Program-made: the position numbers and the translations under genes
Notes under the pieces: model-generated
Seen by the model: the letters and a program-made list of their open reading frames with translations, nothing else
Database searches by the model: none
What the model was told of the DNA's origin: nothing
Shown here: one piece after another, positions 21,143-32,676 of the stretch
Numbering within the stretch: position 1 is the stretch's first letter
Layout: every line of letters starts with the position of its first letter
Assembly: GCA_964019335.1 (NCBI GenBank)
Contig: OZ025656.1
Coordinates: forward strand, 432,001-496,000
Length of the DNA: 64,000 nt
Reading direction: 5' to 3'
From: Diplonema japonicum
Taxonomy: Eukaryota; Euglenozoa; Diplonemea; Diplonemida; Diplonemidae

Positions 21143-22311
21143 AGATAATGCGATGCTTCCATTACACATTCGTCTTTACGGCAGTGATGTGTTCCTCTAT
21201 TCGTTCTCACGGACCACAGGCTGTTGTTTCGCTTTTAAAAAAAATTTTTTTTTGATACAAACTCTTAACTCTCTACTGTGCTCCGCTGTCTGGTGAGTTG
21301 CAGACAACGTTGCTTTTGTTTCCTGGGCGGTATTATGTTGACCTCCTTAATCCTTTGTGAATGTGTATGAGCCCTTCCGACGAGGGGTTTGCCACTTACT
21401 CATTGGCAACCTCTTGCAAATTTATCCAGACCTTTACTGTGAATGCGATGCATTCAAAAAGATTTTTGATGACAATGTGCCCCCATATTCCACTCCTCTC
21501 TTCCGTGTTCTTGAATTCGAATAAGCTTTTTGTTTACTATTTACGTGCCTTTGTTTAAGGTACCCCAAGGGGGTCGTTTCGAAAAAGAAAAAAAGACAGA
21601 ACAATCGGAATCTCCTCCATCTCGTTTTCTTTTTTTTTTCCCCCTTCTTTTTTTTTTTTAATAGCTTTGCCATATCCAAATACGGGGAAAAAAAAAAAAA
21701 GAAAATAGAAATTTTTTGTTTCTTTACAATTATGCTCAAACTAGCTCCTTTTATCTATTTATTTGTCCCGGAAGGGATTCTTTTTTTTTTTTTTTTGATT
21801 TTTTCGGGTATTCTGGGTAAAATGAAACAAAAAATGAAAAAGAGGGAGGGAGGGTAAAAGAGAATACAACAGCCATTAAATCCTGAGAAGTGCGCTCTTT
21901 TCCCTGTTTTTTTAAAATTATATACTCGTTTTTTCTGTTTTTCTTTTTTCTTTTGTCCGGAATACCTCACCACAAAATATATATCACAGTAACGTGATGT
22001 GGTGCATATAAATTTAACCTGCAGCAACACACCTCTATGCAGTTGTTATGGCTGAAAGGTTTTGAAAGAAAGCAAGAAACAACGAAGAAGAAGAAGAATA
22101 CTATGTTTTCTTTCCCTTTCGCTTTCCTCTCTTTCTCCTATTCCAGTACTGATCCTTCTTGTGATTTTGTACTTTCCTTTTGTTTGTTTCCCCCCCCCCT
22201 TTTTTTTTACCTCTCCTTATCATAGTTAAAGTTTTTTTTTCTCCTTCCTTCGCCATGCTACCAGTAATACATATTCGCGAAAGGTTCAAAAGAAGAAGAA
22301 AAAAACACATT
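21143..22311 (+). other. Long spacer between paralogues A and B
   Basis: No gene supported. It is AT-rich with T runs. A short stem-loop-like sequence (cccttccgacgagggg) lies at 21372-21387. Near 22190-22240 there are pyrimidine tracts upstream of paralogue B. Confidence 0.6.
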
Positions 22312-23757
22312 ATGCAGTCGCCAATGGCACCGTCGACCTGGTCCAACTCCGACCTGAAGGAGTGCATGTGCTGGAGCTCATTCTTGAACAACTGGTGTCA
22401 AGGCAAGTGGATGAACCAGTGTGACGACTACTGGCTCACCTACTCATCCTACGTCATCATCGCACTGTTCGGGGCTGGGCTGATCCTTGTGGGGGCCATT
22501 GCCTACTACATCCTCAGGTGTCTTGTGTGCTGTAAGAAGTTGTGCTGCAAGGGGCTGACAGAGGGCGTATCAAATATTGTGCTGATGTCTTACCGAGTGG
22601 GGATCCTTCTGTGCTTCATCACACTGGTGGTCACTGTCGGGGTGTCGAGCCACTACAGAGCTGACGATGTGCACGATGGGCTGCAGTCTGTGAACACCTC
22701 GTTCACTACACAGACAAACGCGCTCCGTGCTGTGACCTCCCTGTACATGAACACAACCTACGACCTCCTGGAGGAGGTGGGCTACCCCAGTGGTTCCGTC
22801 CCCTTTAACATCACCACTGCCATCACCACCGTGAACCACAACGTGGACCACTGGATGCACAATGTGAACACCGCTCAGGACGATGTGATGTCGCACCTGT
22901 GGCTCCTCGACATGTTCCTGTGGCCCTCCCTCATCACCACCGCCCTCCTCCTTGTCTTCAACATGCTGGGGTTCCACCGCATCGTCCCTGAGTTCATGAT
23001 CTTCTTCGTCTTCGTCACGGCCCTCTCCGCCTTCTTCCTGCAGTTCACGGCTGGCTTCTTCCGGAAGGCCTCCGTCGACCTGTGCGATGACTACTTCCCA
23101 GTGGTGGGGTCGCTGATGGAGATCATCGACAGCAAGATCGGCGGCTGCAACGAGGAGGGCAGGCTCGGAGGCATCATCACCAGCACTGTGTTCATCCAGG
23201 ACAGCTACATCACCGAGTCGTGCAAGGCGGCCAACGTGTCTGTCGGGCTGCTGTGCTCGAAGTACTTCACGTGCGACACATGCGACACGTTGGACGGTGT
23301 GGCCAGTGTGCTTGCGAACGGATCTGTTCTGACGGACGGGGCGAGCCTTGGGTGTGTGGGGTGCAGCATCTCGCAGTGTGCCGAGAAGTGCACCGACAGT
23401 GAGGCGAAGACCCTCTCCTCTGAGGCTGTTCAGAAGGATTCCCATGTGAGGGGGGGACTGGCAACCCTGAAGAAGGAGGTGTACCCTGTGGCGGACTGCT
23501 CGTACTTTAGAAACATGCTTACTGCGGTGAAGCCCTCGATCTGCGGGGACTTTGAACCCTCAACAGAAGACTACTTCAACACTGTGGGTGTGGCTGGGGT
23601 GTTTGTGATGTTTGTCTTCATCCTTGCGACCCTTGGCAACTACATGTTCCTGAAGGAGGAGCAGCAGACCCAAGTACAGGATGACGTGATGCCCAATGAG
23701 CCCTTAGAAGATGCTCACTCTGTCGAGAAGGCCCTGCCTGATGACCACACTGTGTGA
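22312..23757 (+). CDS. Five-pass membrane protein, paralogue B
   Basis: Intron-free, 481 aa, nearly identical to paralogue A over about 450 residues, even at silent sites. Differences cluster in four places: CKKLCCK for CCTCCK after the first membrane segment, PSGSVPFNI for PNGSVPPTI in the first loop, YFR for YFK, and a completely different cytosolic tail after MFLKE. The tail nevertheless ends LPDDHTV, again a PDZ-ligand-like T-x-hydrophobic end. The pattern fits recent duplication or gene conversion of the body with an independently evolving tail. Confidence 0.78.
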   Translation: MQSPMAPSTWSNSDLKECMCWSSFLNNWCQGKWMNQCDDYWLTYSSYVIIALFGAGLILVGAIAYYILRCLVCCKKLCCKGLTEGVSNIVLMSYRVGILLCFITLVVTVGVSSHYRADDVHDGLQSVNTSFTTQTNALRAVTSLYMNTTYDLLEEVGYPSGSVPFNITTAITTVNHNVDHWMHNVNTAQDDVMSHLWLLDMFLWPSLITTALLLVFNMLGFHRIVPEFMIFFVFVTALSAFFLQFTAGFFRKASVDLCDDYFPVVGSLMEIIDSKIGGCNEEGRLGGIITSTVFIQDSYITESCKAANVSVGLLCSKYFTCDTCDTLDGVASVLANGSVLTDGASLGCVGCSISQCAEKCTDSEAKTLSSEAVQKDSHVRGGLATLKKEVYPVADCSYFRNMLTAVKPSICGDFEPSTEDYFNTVGVAGVFVMFVFILATLGNYMFLKEEQQTQVQDDVMPNEPLEDAHSVEKALPDDHTV

Positions 23758-23880
23758 GCCTCCTTCGGTGCTAAATGTTTACCTATTCGTATTTTGTTTT
23801 AACAGCAATCGGACTACCTGCTGTCAAGCAGTTAGTCCATTTAATAGACCCCAAATACAGTACTACCCTCCTACTTGCTC

Positions 23881-23898
23881 CGCCTTCAGACGAAGGCG
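23881..23898 (+). other. Stem-loop in 3' flank of paralogue B
   Basis: CGCCTTC and GAAGGCG flank a loop AGAC. It lies 124 bases past the stop codon. A weaker relative follows paralogue A at 21372. Possibly an mRNA 3'-end element. Confidence 0.35.
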
Positions 23899-24312
23899 TT
23901 TACCTTTTGTTTCCCGTTTATCGCATGCAAGCATGAAATTCTGTTATCAAATTGAATTATACGGACTGACAACTGCCCAAGGGGAACCAAACCAGAAAAA
24001 AGCTAAATTTAGCAAGAAGCTGCGATTCCCCCCGTTTTCCATTCTTTTTTTTATTTTACAGATTTTGTCTGCATGCTTTTTACTCTGTTTCCCCCCCCCC
24101 CCCCCCCCCCCTTCTTTTTTTTCCCATTTTTTCTCTTTTGTACTGCCACCTAGTAGTCAAAAAAAGAATAACTACTCCGCCACCGGTGATATCATGCCAA
24201 GTAACATGATTCGATGGAGCCACTATAAATTCTGAAATCCGTTGAAACCCGTTGTTTCCCCTCTCTCTGTTCGGTTCTTCCCCCCCTCTCTCTTATTTAA
24301 CAAAAACCTTCT

Positions 24313-24320
24313 CACAGGAA
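24313..24320 (+). other. Acceptor-like site before a start codon
   Basis: The C/T-rich tract ends in ctcacag/gaaATG, the same spacing as at 10442. No coding exon precedes it, so it may be a trans-splice acceptor or a 5' UTR intron end. Confidence 0.4.
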
Positions 24321-27300
24321 ATGAATGGGCGGCATTCAGTTCGTAGTGGTATCCACTCACCCAGAGGTCTGAGCTCTCCCAGAAGACAGTTCCCCGGACA
24401 GGAAAGAAGGGAACCCCAAATAGAAAAGGTCCTGCAGCGAGTGAAGGTGCAAGATGACGCCGTCGCAGAAATGCAGAAGAGGATGGACGCCATGAAGCTG
24501 ACAATGATGGACTTTCAGGTGATCCTAACGAGCCACGAGAAGGAGGTAGAGGGGCTGTGGGCGAGGGGGGTTCCTGCGACACCCATGATAAACGATGCGC
24601 ACGAGCTACTGGAGTTGAAGAGGCAAGTCGCCCTTCTAACTGAAAGAGTAGAGGTGGCTGAGTGCAGGAACCTCAAACCCGTACCTGAGAGCCTTCAGGC
24701 ATCGACGATGGAATTGTTGTTTAACCAAAACCGAGAGTTCATGGACGAGCTTGACTTGAAGCTTAAGGTGACGCAAGACGCATCACTTAGAGAGTCGGAC
24801 AGGGTCGAGTCACAGCTTGCTGCAATCAGAGAAGCCCTACAGCTCGGCGACAAACAGCAAGACATAGACCTCCGAGCAAGCGAATCAAAGATCACACGTA
24901 ACCTCCACAGCATACAGAACGAAACGCACGCATTGTGGTCGTGTCTCGCCTCTTCTCTCGCCTCGCCCAACGTTCCCATTGATTCCCTCGGCGACGGTTC
25001 CATCGTGTCTAAGGTAGGCGGCGTGAGGGACGCCATCTTCAACGTTATCACCGCACAGCTCAGCCAAGCCGTCGAGACGATGCGCAGGGAGGCAGATGAT
25101 CGCTCGAAGTACCACGACTCCAGCCTTAAGAAAATGCAGATGATAGTCGACCGCAACGGCACCTTAGTGGAGAACGTCGCCACTGAGATGAAGGAAGCAC
25201 CCGCATCGCTGATGGTGCAGAACGACACGATGGGCATGATCGACGCAGTGAAAAGGCACGTGGAGCACCAGATGTCCGACCTCACGACAAAGATCACATC
25301 GCAGCAGCTTGGTGTTGTGGACATCGACAGGAGGCTGACCGATAAAATACAAGGGCTGGGGGACGCCTTCTCGCAGATGGAAGCCGTTGTTGGTAAGCTG
25401 AACGACGACGCACGACTCGAGCAGAACAGCATTCAGGACATCATGTCGCAGATAGCAGGGGTGCGCGAAGAACAGGTACGCTCCAGCGACGATGCCAGAA
25501 ACTCGTCGTTGGCCTTCCAAGAGCAGTGCAACGACGTCTTGCAGCGACACATTGCAGAGGTACGGGAACGTCTCGTGCAACAACAACAGGACACTAAGGC
25601 ACAGCTGCACATTGCAGGCGAGAAGGCACTCGCCGCGAATCGGCTCTCCGAGGCAGTGAGGGCTCAGATGGACGACCTGTCGAGTGCTCAGAAGAGAGTC
25701 CAGTCCGAGATGCATGAGCTTGAACTGCACAGAAAGGAAGACCTGCGACGCATCCAACAGCACACAACCGACGCCGTAACACGCGTGCAGCAGTTGACAT
25801 CAGCTGACCTGCACAGGCTTCAGAAGGAGACGACACAAGAATTGCAACGCTACGAGGATGCTGCCAGCAGTTTGTACCGCACGGTGGAGGAACTGCGGGG
25901 AGTGCAGCAGAGGACCCTAGAGGAGTACCACAGACAAGGGGACGAACAAGCAATGGTGCATGCAAAATTCCAGCAACAGCTTACGGAGGTCAACAGCGTG
26001 TTAAAGGAGCAGCTGCAGTCTGAGAGCGACAGGCTGCAAGGCCAGCTGCGCACAGAGTCGCAGACGCTGAACGACCAGATGGTACGCATGAAGACGGACA
26101 TGGGTGAGCGGGTAGGTGCGACTGAGCGGCGTCTCGGAGAGACTGAGAGTGCAATTGACTCTTTCAGGGGGAGGCTCAGGTCACTGGAGATGAACGACAC
26201 AGGGAAGCTTGACAAGGCGTTCGAGGAACTGAAGCAGCGCACAGCGCATATCGATGCAAAGGTGCACACACTGGATAACTGGAGGAGCGAGGCCATATCG
26301 AAGATCGGGAGCCTCGAGGGGAGAATAGCAGATGCAGGCAACGCAGCTCAGCTGACAGTAATGGGGAGGAAGCTCGACGAGGTGGAGCGGGGCTTGAACC
26401 TTGCAAGAGGGTCCGAGAAGGAGGAGTTGCGCAGGGCAATTAAGAGTGACGTAGAGAAGTCGAACACACTGCTTGAGGGGAGGGTCGACAAGCGGGTGGA
26501 CAGCCTGGCGATGCAGGTGCAGGACCATGATAACATCATCAACCAAGTTAGGAGGGACATCAGTGACAACCAAGCGCTCATTGGCCGCAACACAGAGAGC
26601 ATCGCTCGCGTGGACACCAACACCCAGGCGTTGATGAAGAAGCTGAGAGACAATATCACAAAGGAACTGCAGCCGATGATCGAGGGCTGCAACAAGCAGA
26701 TCAAAACAACGGCCGGTGTTGTGAGCGACCTGCAGACCACAGTGGACGAGCTAGAGGAGCTCATCAAGACACGCGAGGCGGAGACAGAGAAGGCAACAGC
26801 ACAGTTCGACGAGCTAAAGGTATAGACACCCTCACCCTCCCCCACCTGTCATGAACACGCCATAACAGGATGACATGCGCAAGCAGCTGATGGACTACGT
26901 CTCGAAGATGAGTGAGATGGAAAAGCTCTTCCAAGCGATCAGGAATGAGTTTGACATTCATAAGGTAAAAAGTCGATGAGAGTTACAAAAAAAAAAGAAA
27001 ATTAAATCAGAGCGACTTGAACAGCAACACTGCCGAAGATGAAAAGAGAGCCAGAGAGCTGCAGCAGATGCTGTACAGGGAGTGCGACAATATGAAGAAA
27101 ACCTTCGAGGATATGTTTGACAAGATGAGGGCAGACCTTGCATCGAACTCCGAAGAGGACGAAAGACGAGCGATGGAAATGCAGAGAATAGTCACGACAT
27201 ACTCTGATGAGTTCAAACAGATGAGGGTATGATTTATTTTTTTTTGAAAAAAAGAATGTTTTACAGACTGATTTGGAGAAGAACCAAGATGACGATTTGA

Positions 27301-27677
27301 AGCGAGAGCAGTATTTCCAGCAGATGGTGGATGAACTAGTGGCTGATGTAGAGCAGAAGAACAAGCAGTCTGTGAAGGAGATGGAGCAAATTCACATGGC
27401 TGCAAATGACTTGTTCCAGGAAATGCAGCAACAGTTCGGTGTGTGGAGGGACCGTGTGGCACAGAGTGAGCAGACACTGCAGAAACTTGACGGGTATGGC
27501 AAAAGATTTTCGGGAAAAAAGAAAAAAAAAAAAAATAGAATGCTCCACCAATCTATCAATGAAAATCGTAACACGCTCAACGGCTATGGTGAGAAGATCG
27601 ATAAGCTCGAGATCGATCTCCAAACACAGGTTAGGAGAGCCAACCGTGAACTCGAGAGGCTCGGCAGCGGTGATTAA
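24321..27677 (+). CDS. Long coiled-coil protein (about 1058 aa)
   Basis: Five exons: 24321..26819, 26869..26964, 27011..27226, 27267..27493 and 27539..27677. The last intron (45 nt) has no stop in frame, so unspliced reading would insert a Lys-rich peptide. After a short basic Ser/Pro N-terminus (HSPRGLSSPRRQFPGQ) nearly the whole protein is heptad-patterned and rich in Gln, Glu, Asp and Lys. There are no globular domains and no ATPase motifs, so it is not an SMC protein. It ends RELERLGSGD. A structural role in cytoskeleton, basal body or flagellum is plausible but unproven. Introns are confined to the 3' quarter. Confidence 0.78.
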
Positions 27678-27966
27678 ATGTAAGAAGAAAAGCGAATTTA
27701 TTTAGAGTTTCCCCTTTCTTCTTTTTGCAACGATATAAATCAAAAATTTAGAGGGGGCATGTGTCCCCCCCCCTCAAAAAATGTTAGATCTTTTTTATAC
27801 TCATTTTTGTATTTTAACAACCCCTCCTCTGTTACACGCACAAAAAATTTCTGTTTATTGACTTTTTTATTTTCTCCCCTTTCACGTGTTGTAGTTTATA
27901 ATTATCCTTTTTTTTTTTTCCTGTTGTTCTTCTCATCTCCCTTCCCCATGATTTCTTTTTCTGTTG

Positions 27967-27997
<31 letters not shown>

Positions 27998-28245
27998 TTA
28001 TAAATTATTCGTGTTTCTGGACCCCATCTCGACATCTGCGGGGGTATAGAGGACCTCGGCGTGCCCAGGCCAATTTTGCACTATTTAAATACCCGAACCG
28101 ATTAAAATACCCGATTGGTATCGGTATAACGTGCAGGCTATGTAAATATTTTTTAATTAGAAGTTCACCAAAAACCCCCCGTAAAGGGAAGGAAGAAAAA
28201 AAAAAAGAGAAAAAAAAGAAGAAAAAATAATGCATCGGGTAGAGG
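27678..28245 (+). other. Spacer
   Basis: No gene supported. T runs dominate 27910-28010. Two ATGs precede the next gene: one at 28230 opens a 13-codon frame overlapping the main start and could act as an upstream ORF. Confidence 0.55.
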
Positions 28246-31200
28246 ATGCCAGCTCAAACGGATTTTTGTGAATCGTCCCGGGTGTGGTCGGGAAAATGTA
28301 CTTATAAAATAGGCGACGATGCCTTGCAAGGACAGTACGGTGTGTTGGAAATATTCATAGGGGGCTTGGAGGTTGCTGTGGAGGCCACGCAGTCATCATT
28401 CTCGTTGATTAACGATGTGAATTTCGAAGAAACGATCCGTGACGAAGCAAACAACAAAACAAGGATACCCTTCAAAGGCCTGGTGCAGGTTGATTGTGAC
28501 TTGGAACGGAGCATCGCGGTTGAAAGTTCGGGGTTGGGGGTCATCATTTTCTACGACATCAGCGACCAACGGGTTAAAGGCCTTCGAAGATTGGTTAACT
28601 TCTTCATTACACGATCATCAGGTGGAGAGGGTAAACCACAGCATGAAAAACTTCTCTCAAGTCGGACGGAGATCGATCTCATCTCCGCCTTTGAGTTCGA
28701 GGAGTACATGGCAATTCTCCAGAAGACCTTCAACATTACCATGCCGCAGAGCATTGGGCAGCTGTATCACCTCCGCAATGTGTGTTCCTCCTACGCAAGC
28801 GAACCTTGTGACGTTTATCTCGTGTCGCCTTACCTCTGCTTCGACAGTGACGAAAAGAAAGTTGTCAACCTCAACACAATTGCGACTTTGAAGGTTCGCA
28901 AGAATAGGATAACCGTGAAGTTTTTAGATGGGCGGGAGAAGCTGGAGCTCAAAATAGATGCCGATAACAGTGATTCGTTCTTCAAGTCTTTGAAGGAGGC
29001 TTGGCTGATGACGTGCTATGCGGAGTGTTCAAATTTGAAGAATAAAGTGGTGGGGAGTACAAACGACCTGTTGCATGTACTCAAACGGCTGTATCTGCAC
29101 TTCGACTCCCTCGATGCTGACAATAATGGTTTCGTGAAGAAGAAGCACTTCCAGTCCGCTATGCAGCCCCTCCTCCAAAGCAGCGAGTTCTCCAACTATA
29201 TCTTCCGTGCCCTCGCCGATGAAGAGCGGGAACTCATGAACTTCGTGACCTTCCTCTCTGGCATGGGCGAAACCATTCTCGGCGACACGGCTGATAAACT
29301 GAACTTTAGCTTCAAACTCTTCGACGTTAACCAAGACGGTCACATCGACCTCACCGAGTTCACAGAAGCCCTCCGTCTCTTCCACTCTCTTGGGAATTTC
29401 AAACTCCCGAAAAACGAGACTCTCGAGGAGTTCGCTGCCCGGCTTTTCAACCAAGAGCTGGGGCCCCGCAGCAGCTCGATTTCTGTGCGGTCTCCCATCA
29501 ACCAGCCCTTCGCCATGTCTTTCAAGGAGTACAAAGCTTGCCTTCTTCACAACGAAGAGCTGCACCTCGCCTCGGAGTCCCTTGCCAACTTCGCCCAACA
29601 CCACACCCACACAGACGCGCTGTACAAACGAGCAAAGGACAAGTTCATCTTGTTCGGGAATCGCGATTGGGAGCTGGCTTCACGCATCTTGCACGGCATC
29701 ACACGGTCCGTGATCAACGCGCACGAGTGCGATGTGAAAAAGGTAAAAGAATGGATCGCAAATCCTAGCACGGGGACGCCAGCACAACTTGACGAGTGGT
29801 TGCAGAAGGAAAAGTCTGCTAAGAGCTGTTTTGTAATGGGCAAGGAGGGCTACAATGAGGCAACATGTACATGTTCTCTGAAGCCGTCACTGCCTGCGTT
29901 CACAGACTATGCACCGCAGATCTTCAGGCTGCTGCGGAGGCAGTACGGGTTGGACAAGACAGCCTACTTGAGGTCTCTCGGCATCGACATCATGGTATTC
30001 AACCTGCTGTTCGGGAACCTCTGCACGCTAAAGCAGATGTCCTCGTCCAGCCTCAGCGGGTCCATCTTCTTCGTCTCCCACGACGAGCGGTTCATCGTCA
30101 AGTCCCTCCCCAGTGACGAGTTCAACACCTTCCGCAAGATGCTCCCCCAGTATTTCAAGCACATGACCGCTAACCCCGACTCTCTCATCACAAGGTTCTG
30201 CGGGCTGTATTCCGCAAATCTGAATGGCAAGAAAATCAGGATCGTTGCTATGGCGCATGTCTTCACGCCGTCGCCTGGGAAGGAGATCAAGCAGGTCTAC
30301 GACCTCAAGGGGAGCACTGTGAACAGGTCAGTGAAAGTGGTATGCATTTTATAATAGTACCACACCACTCAACAGAAAGACAATACTGTGGCAATGAAGG
30401 ACCTCAATCTGAACAGGTGCATAGAGCTAAGGTGGGACTGGCGGCAGAGGCTGCTGTGGCAGATGAACATCGATGCCTTATTTTTAGAGAGCCAAGGGTT
30501 GATTGATTATTCGTTCCTGCTGGGGATCGACAGTTCGAGGAGGAGAGCAGAGTTGCCGATGAAGAGTACTGTGGCGAACAGGAACCTCAAAGCGCTGAAG
30601 ACGAGCGAGAAGATGGCCACGCACACCGGGTGCACGTGTGTACCCAATGTGAAATTGACTGAACCCTTGACTGCCATCGACCATATTGACAGCTCGAAGG
30701 ACTCCGTCCCTAGCAATTTGCAGGGCTGCAACGCGTTCGCTGTGCATGAAGGCGGCGTGTCGACCAGCGACAACACGGAAGTTGTGTACTTCGGCATCAT
30801 CGATATCCTTACGAAGTACGACTGGCAAAAGTGGTCTGAGCACCGCCTGAAGCGATTATGGTATGCCCTCCACCCGACATCACAAGCACATCACAGCCAC
30901 GGGAGAATGAGGATGTCATGCGTGCCCCCCGCCCAATATCGCGCCAGGTTCATCACCTTCATTTCCGAGGTCTTCACCAAACCACAAGGCGATGTCCCCA
31001 TGGTATGCGACAATCAGCAAGAAGCAATATACCCCTACAGCTGAAGCTTCCTGCGAACGTGTCGCCTGGGGGGAGGTTCCGCGCTGTAAGCGAGGCGGGG
31101 CTCTCCGTGGAGCTTGTGGTCTCTGCCCACCCTGACCCCATGATCTGGGTGATTACACGGCCTAAAGGAACGGCACCTGACGAAGAGGGAGAGACAGCCT

Positions 31201-32586
31201 TTGTGAGGAGCAAGTGTCGGCTGGAGGACGTGGTCTTCGGCAATACATTAGACATCAAGACGATTGACAGGTCGAATGCCCAGAAGGAGAAAGAGCTCAT
31301 TCTCGTGATGCGCACAGACAGGCTCTTTCCGGCAAAGTTCTACTTCAAGATGGACACTGTCTCGAAGTATCGTTTCCTCGCTTCGTCGTGGAACGTACGG
31401 AACCCAGGACACTTCACGCATGCAAGCATCAAGGTGACAGTCGTGCACCTGCACTTCATGAGCAGCACGTGTCTCACTGACTTAACGAACCACATAGCTG
31501 AAATGGGTGAGAATATGTTGATACTTGTTTGCATTACGGTGGAGAAGCAGTTCACTGCAGGCCTGAAGGGGCCTGTTGAACAGCTTGCTCTGAAGCTTTC
31601 GCGGGCGTACCATTTGGAGAGCGTGATATCATGCAAAGAGTGCAAGCTGGCGTTGTTCGTCCCATTCAGTGAACGGGGCATTGTGACGGACTTAAGGTCT
31701 TCCGCAGGCTCGCAAGACGTGCCTGTCTGCGTGATGCTCATGCAGCTAGGGCAGATGCCCATCGCTGTGGTAGCGTCGCCGTGTATGTCGGATCCTAAGG
31801 CGTTCCATAAAGCAGTGCGGTTTATATCTCGTTCGATGCAGGTGGAGGGTAGCATCCTTGAACTCATCCCCGCCACAATATGGTTGACCTTCGAGACTGA
31901 AGACGGCGAAGAGGCAACTTACGCGGATATCGGCGTCTTCAACAGGTTCTGCAAACTGGAGTGCAACGAGAACCTCTTGTACCACGACAGGCAGAACGTG
32001 CTCACTGTCTTTGACGCAAAGACAGCACCCTTGATGAGTGCCACAACCTTTGACATCCAGATGCAGGATGACATTTTCGCGCCCTTTGCGAAGTACACGC
32101 CTGAAACGGGTACTAAGATTGTGTTGCGTGGGCTACGGCTTCAGTGCGAGCTGCCTGATAGATGGCCGAAAGGTGTCACTTTGAATGTGTCAGGCGACTT
32201 CCTTCCGCAGCCAAGCAGCGCTGGGAACGGTTCGTACAATGGAGGATGTTGGTGCTGGCCCGATTTGACGGTGCTACCGCTAGGGACAGAAGGACACAGA
32301 CTGGCGCCACCTGCGCTTATGCGGCAGTTCCTGAGCAAGCGATGTTTGGTGCTGACCATCAACAGCCCGGTTGATGCAACAGCAGACCCGAACGACCAAA
32401 CCACCACGTCATGGGTGTACCACGGGGTCCTGCAGGGGGCCGTGCCTTTGATTGACATCTCGCAACCCTTCTCAGTAGAAATGCATAATTACGGTATGCT
32501 TCCATGGCAATGGACCCGTTTCATACATTCACTTTACAGGACTTCGGAGTCAGTGCACCATGAAGGGCACCATCGCTTTGGTGTAG
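28246..32586 (+). CDS. Phosphatidylinositol phosphate kinase with EF-hand region and long C-terminal extension
   Basis: Five exons: 28246..30339, 30376..30860, 30897..31002, 31041..32493 and 32540..32586, 1394 aa. Residues 1-260 resemble a PH/GRAM-type module. Residues 270-440 hold EF-hands: one degenerate (DSLDADNNGFVKKKHF) and one canonical (DVNQDGHIDLTEF). A PIPK domain follows: DYAPQIFRLLRRQYGLD, SGSIFFVSHDERFIVKSLP, VYDLKGSTVNRSVK, KDNTVAMKDLNLNR, LIDYSFLLGID and YFGIIDILTKYD. Such kinases phosphorylate PI4P or PI5P at membranes. The ATP-site Lys (IVK), DLKG and IDYS blocks are present, so it should be active. About 500 residues of beta-rich sequence with no recognised family follow the kinase. 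Intron 2 (36 nt) and the last intron are readable as coding if missed. Confidence 0.85.
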
Positions 32587-32676
32587 ACAGTTTTCTCGTA
32601 TTTGTATTAAGTATATTAACCTGTTGAGTGCCATGGTCAAACCGTTCTGACAGAGGTCCACAAATAAGTAATAAAA

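Larger units (their letters stand above)
23758..24320 (+). other. Spacer with stem-loop and processing tract
   Basis: No gene seen. A perfect 7-bp stem with 4-base loop (cgccttcagacgaaggcg) lies at 23881-23898. There is an 18-base C run at about 24092. A strong pyrimidine tract (tctctctgttcggttcttcc) leads to cacag at 24313-24317. Confidence 0.6.

Noticed and set aside
27832..28035. Minus-strand ORFs between 27.8 and 28.2 kb
   Set aside because: Composed of Lys/Phe homopolymer translation and unlike the all-plus gene organisation.
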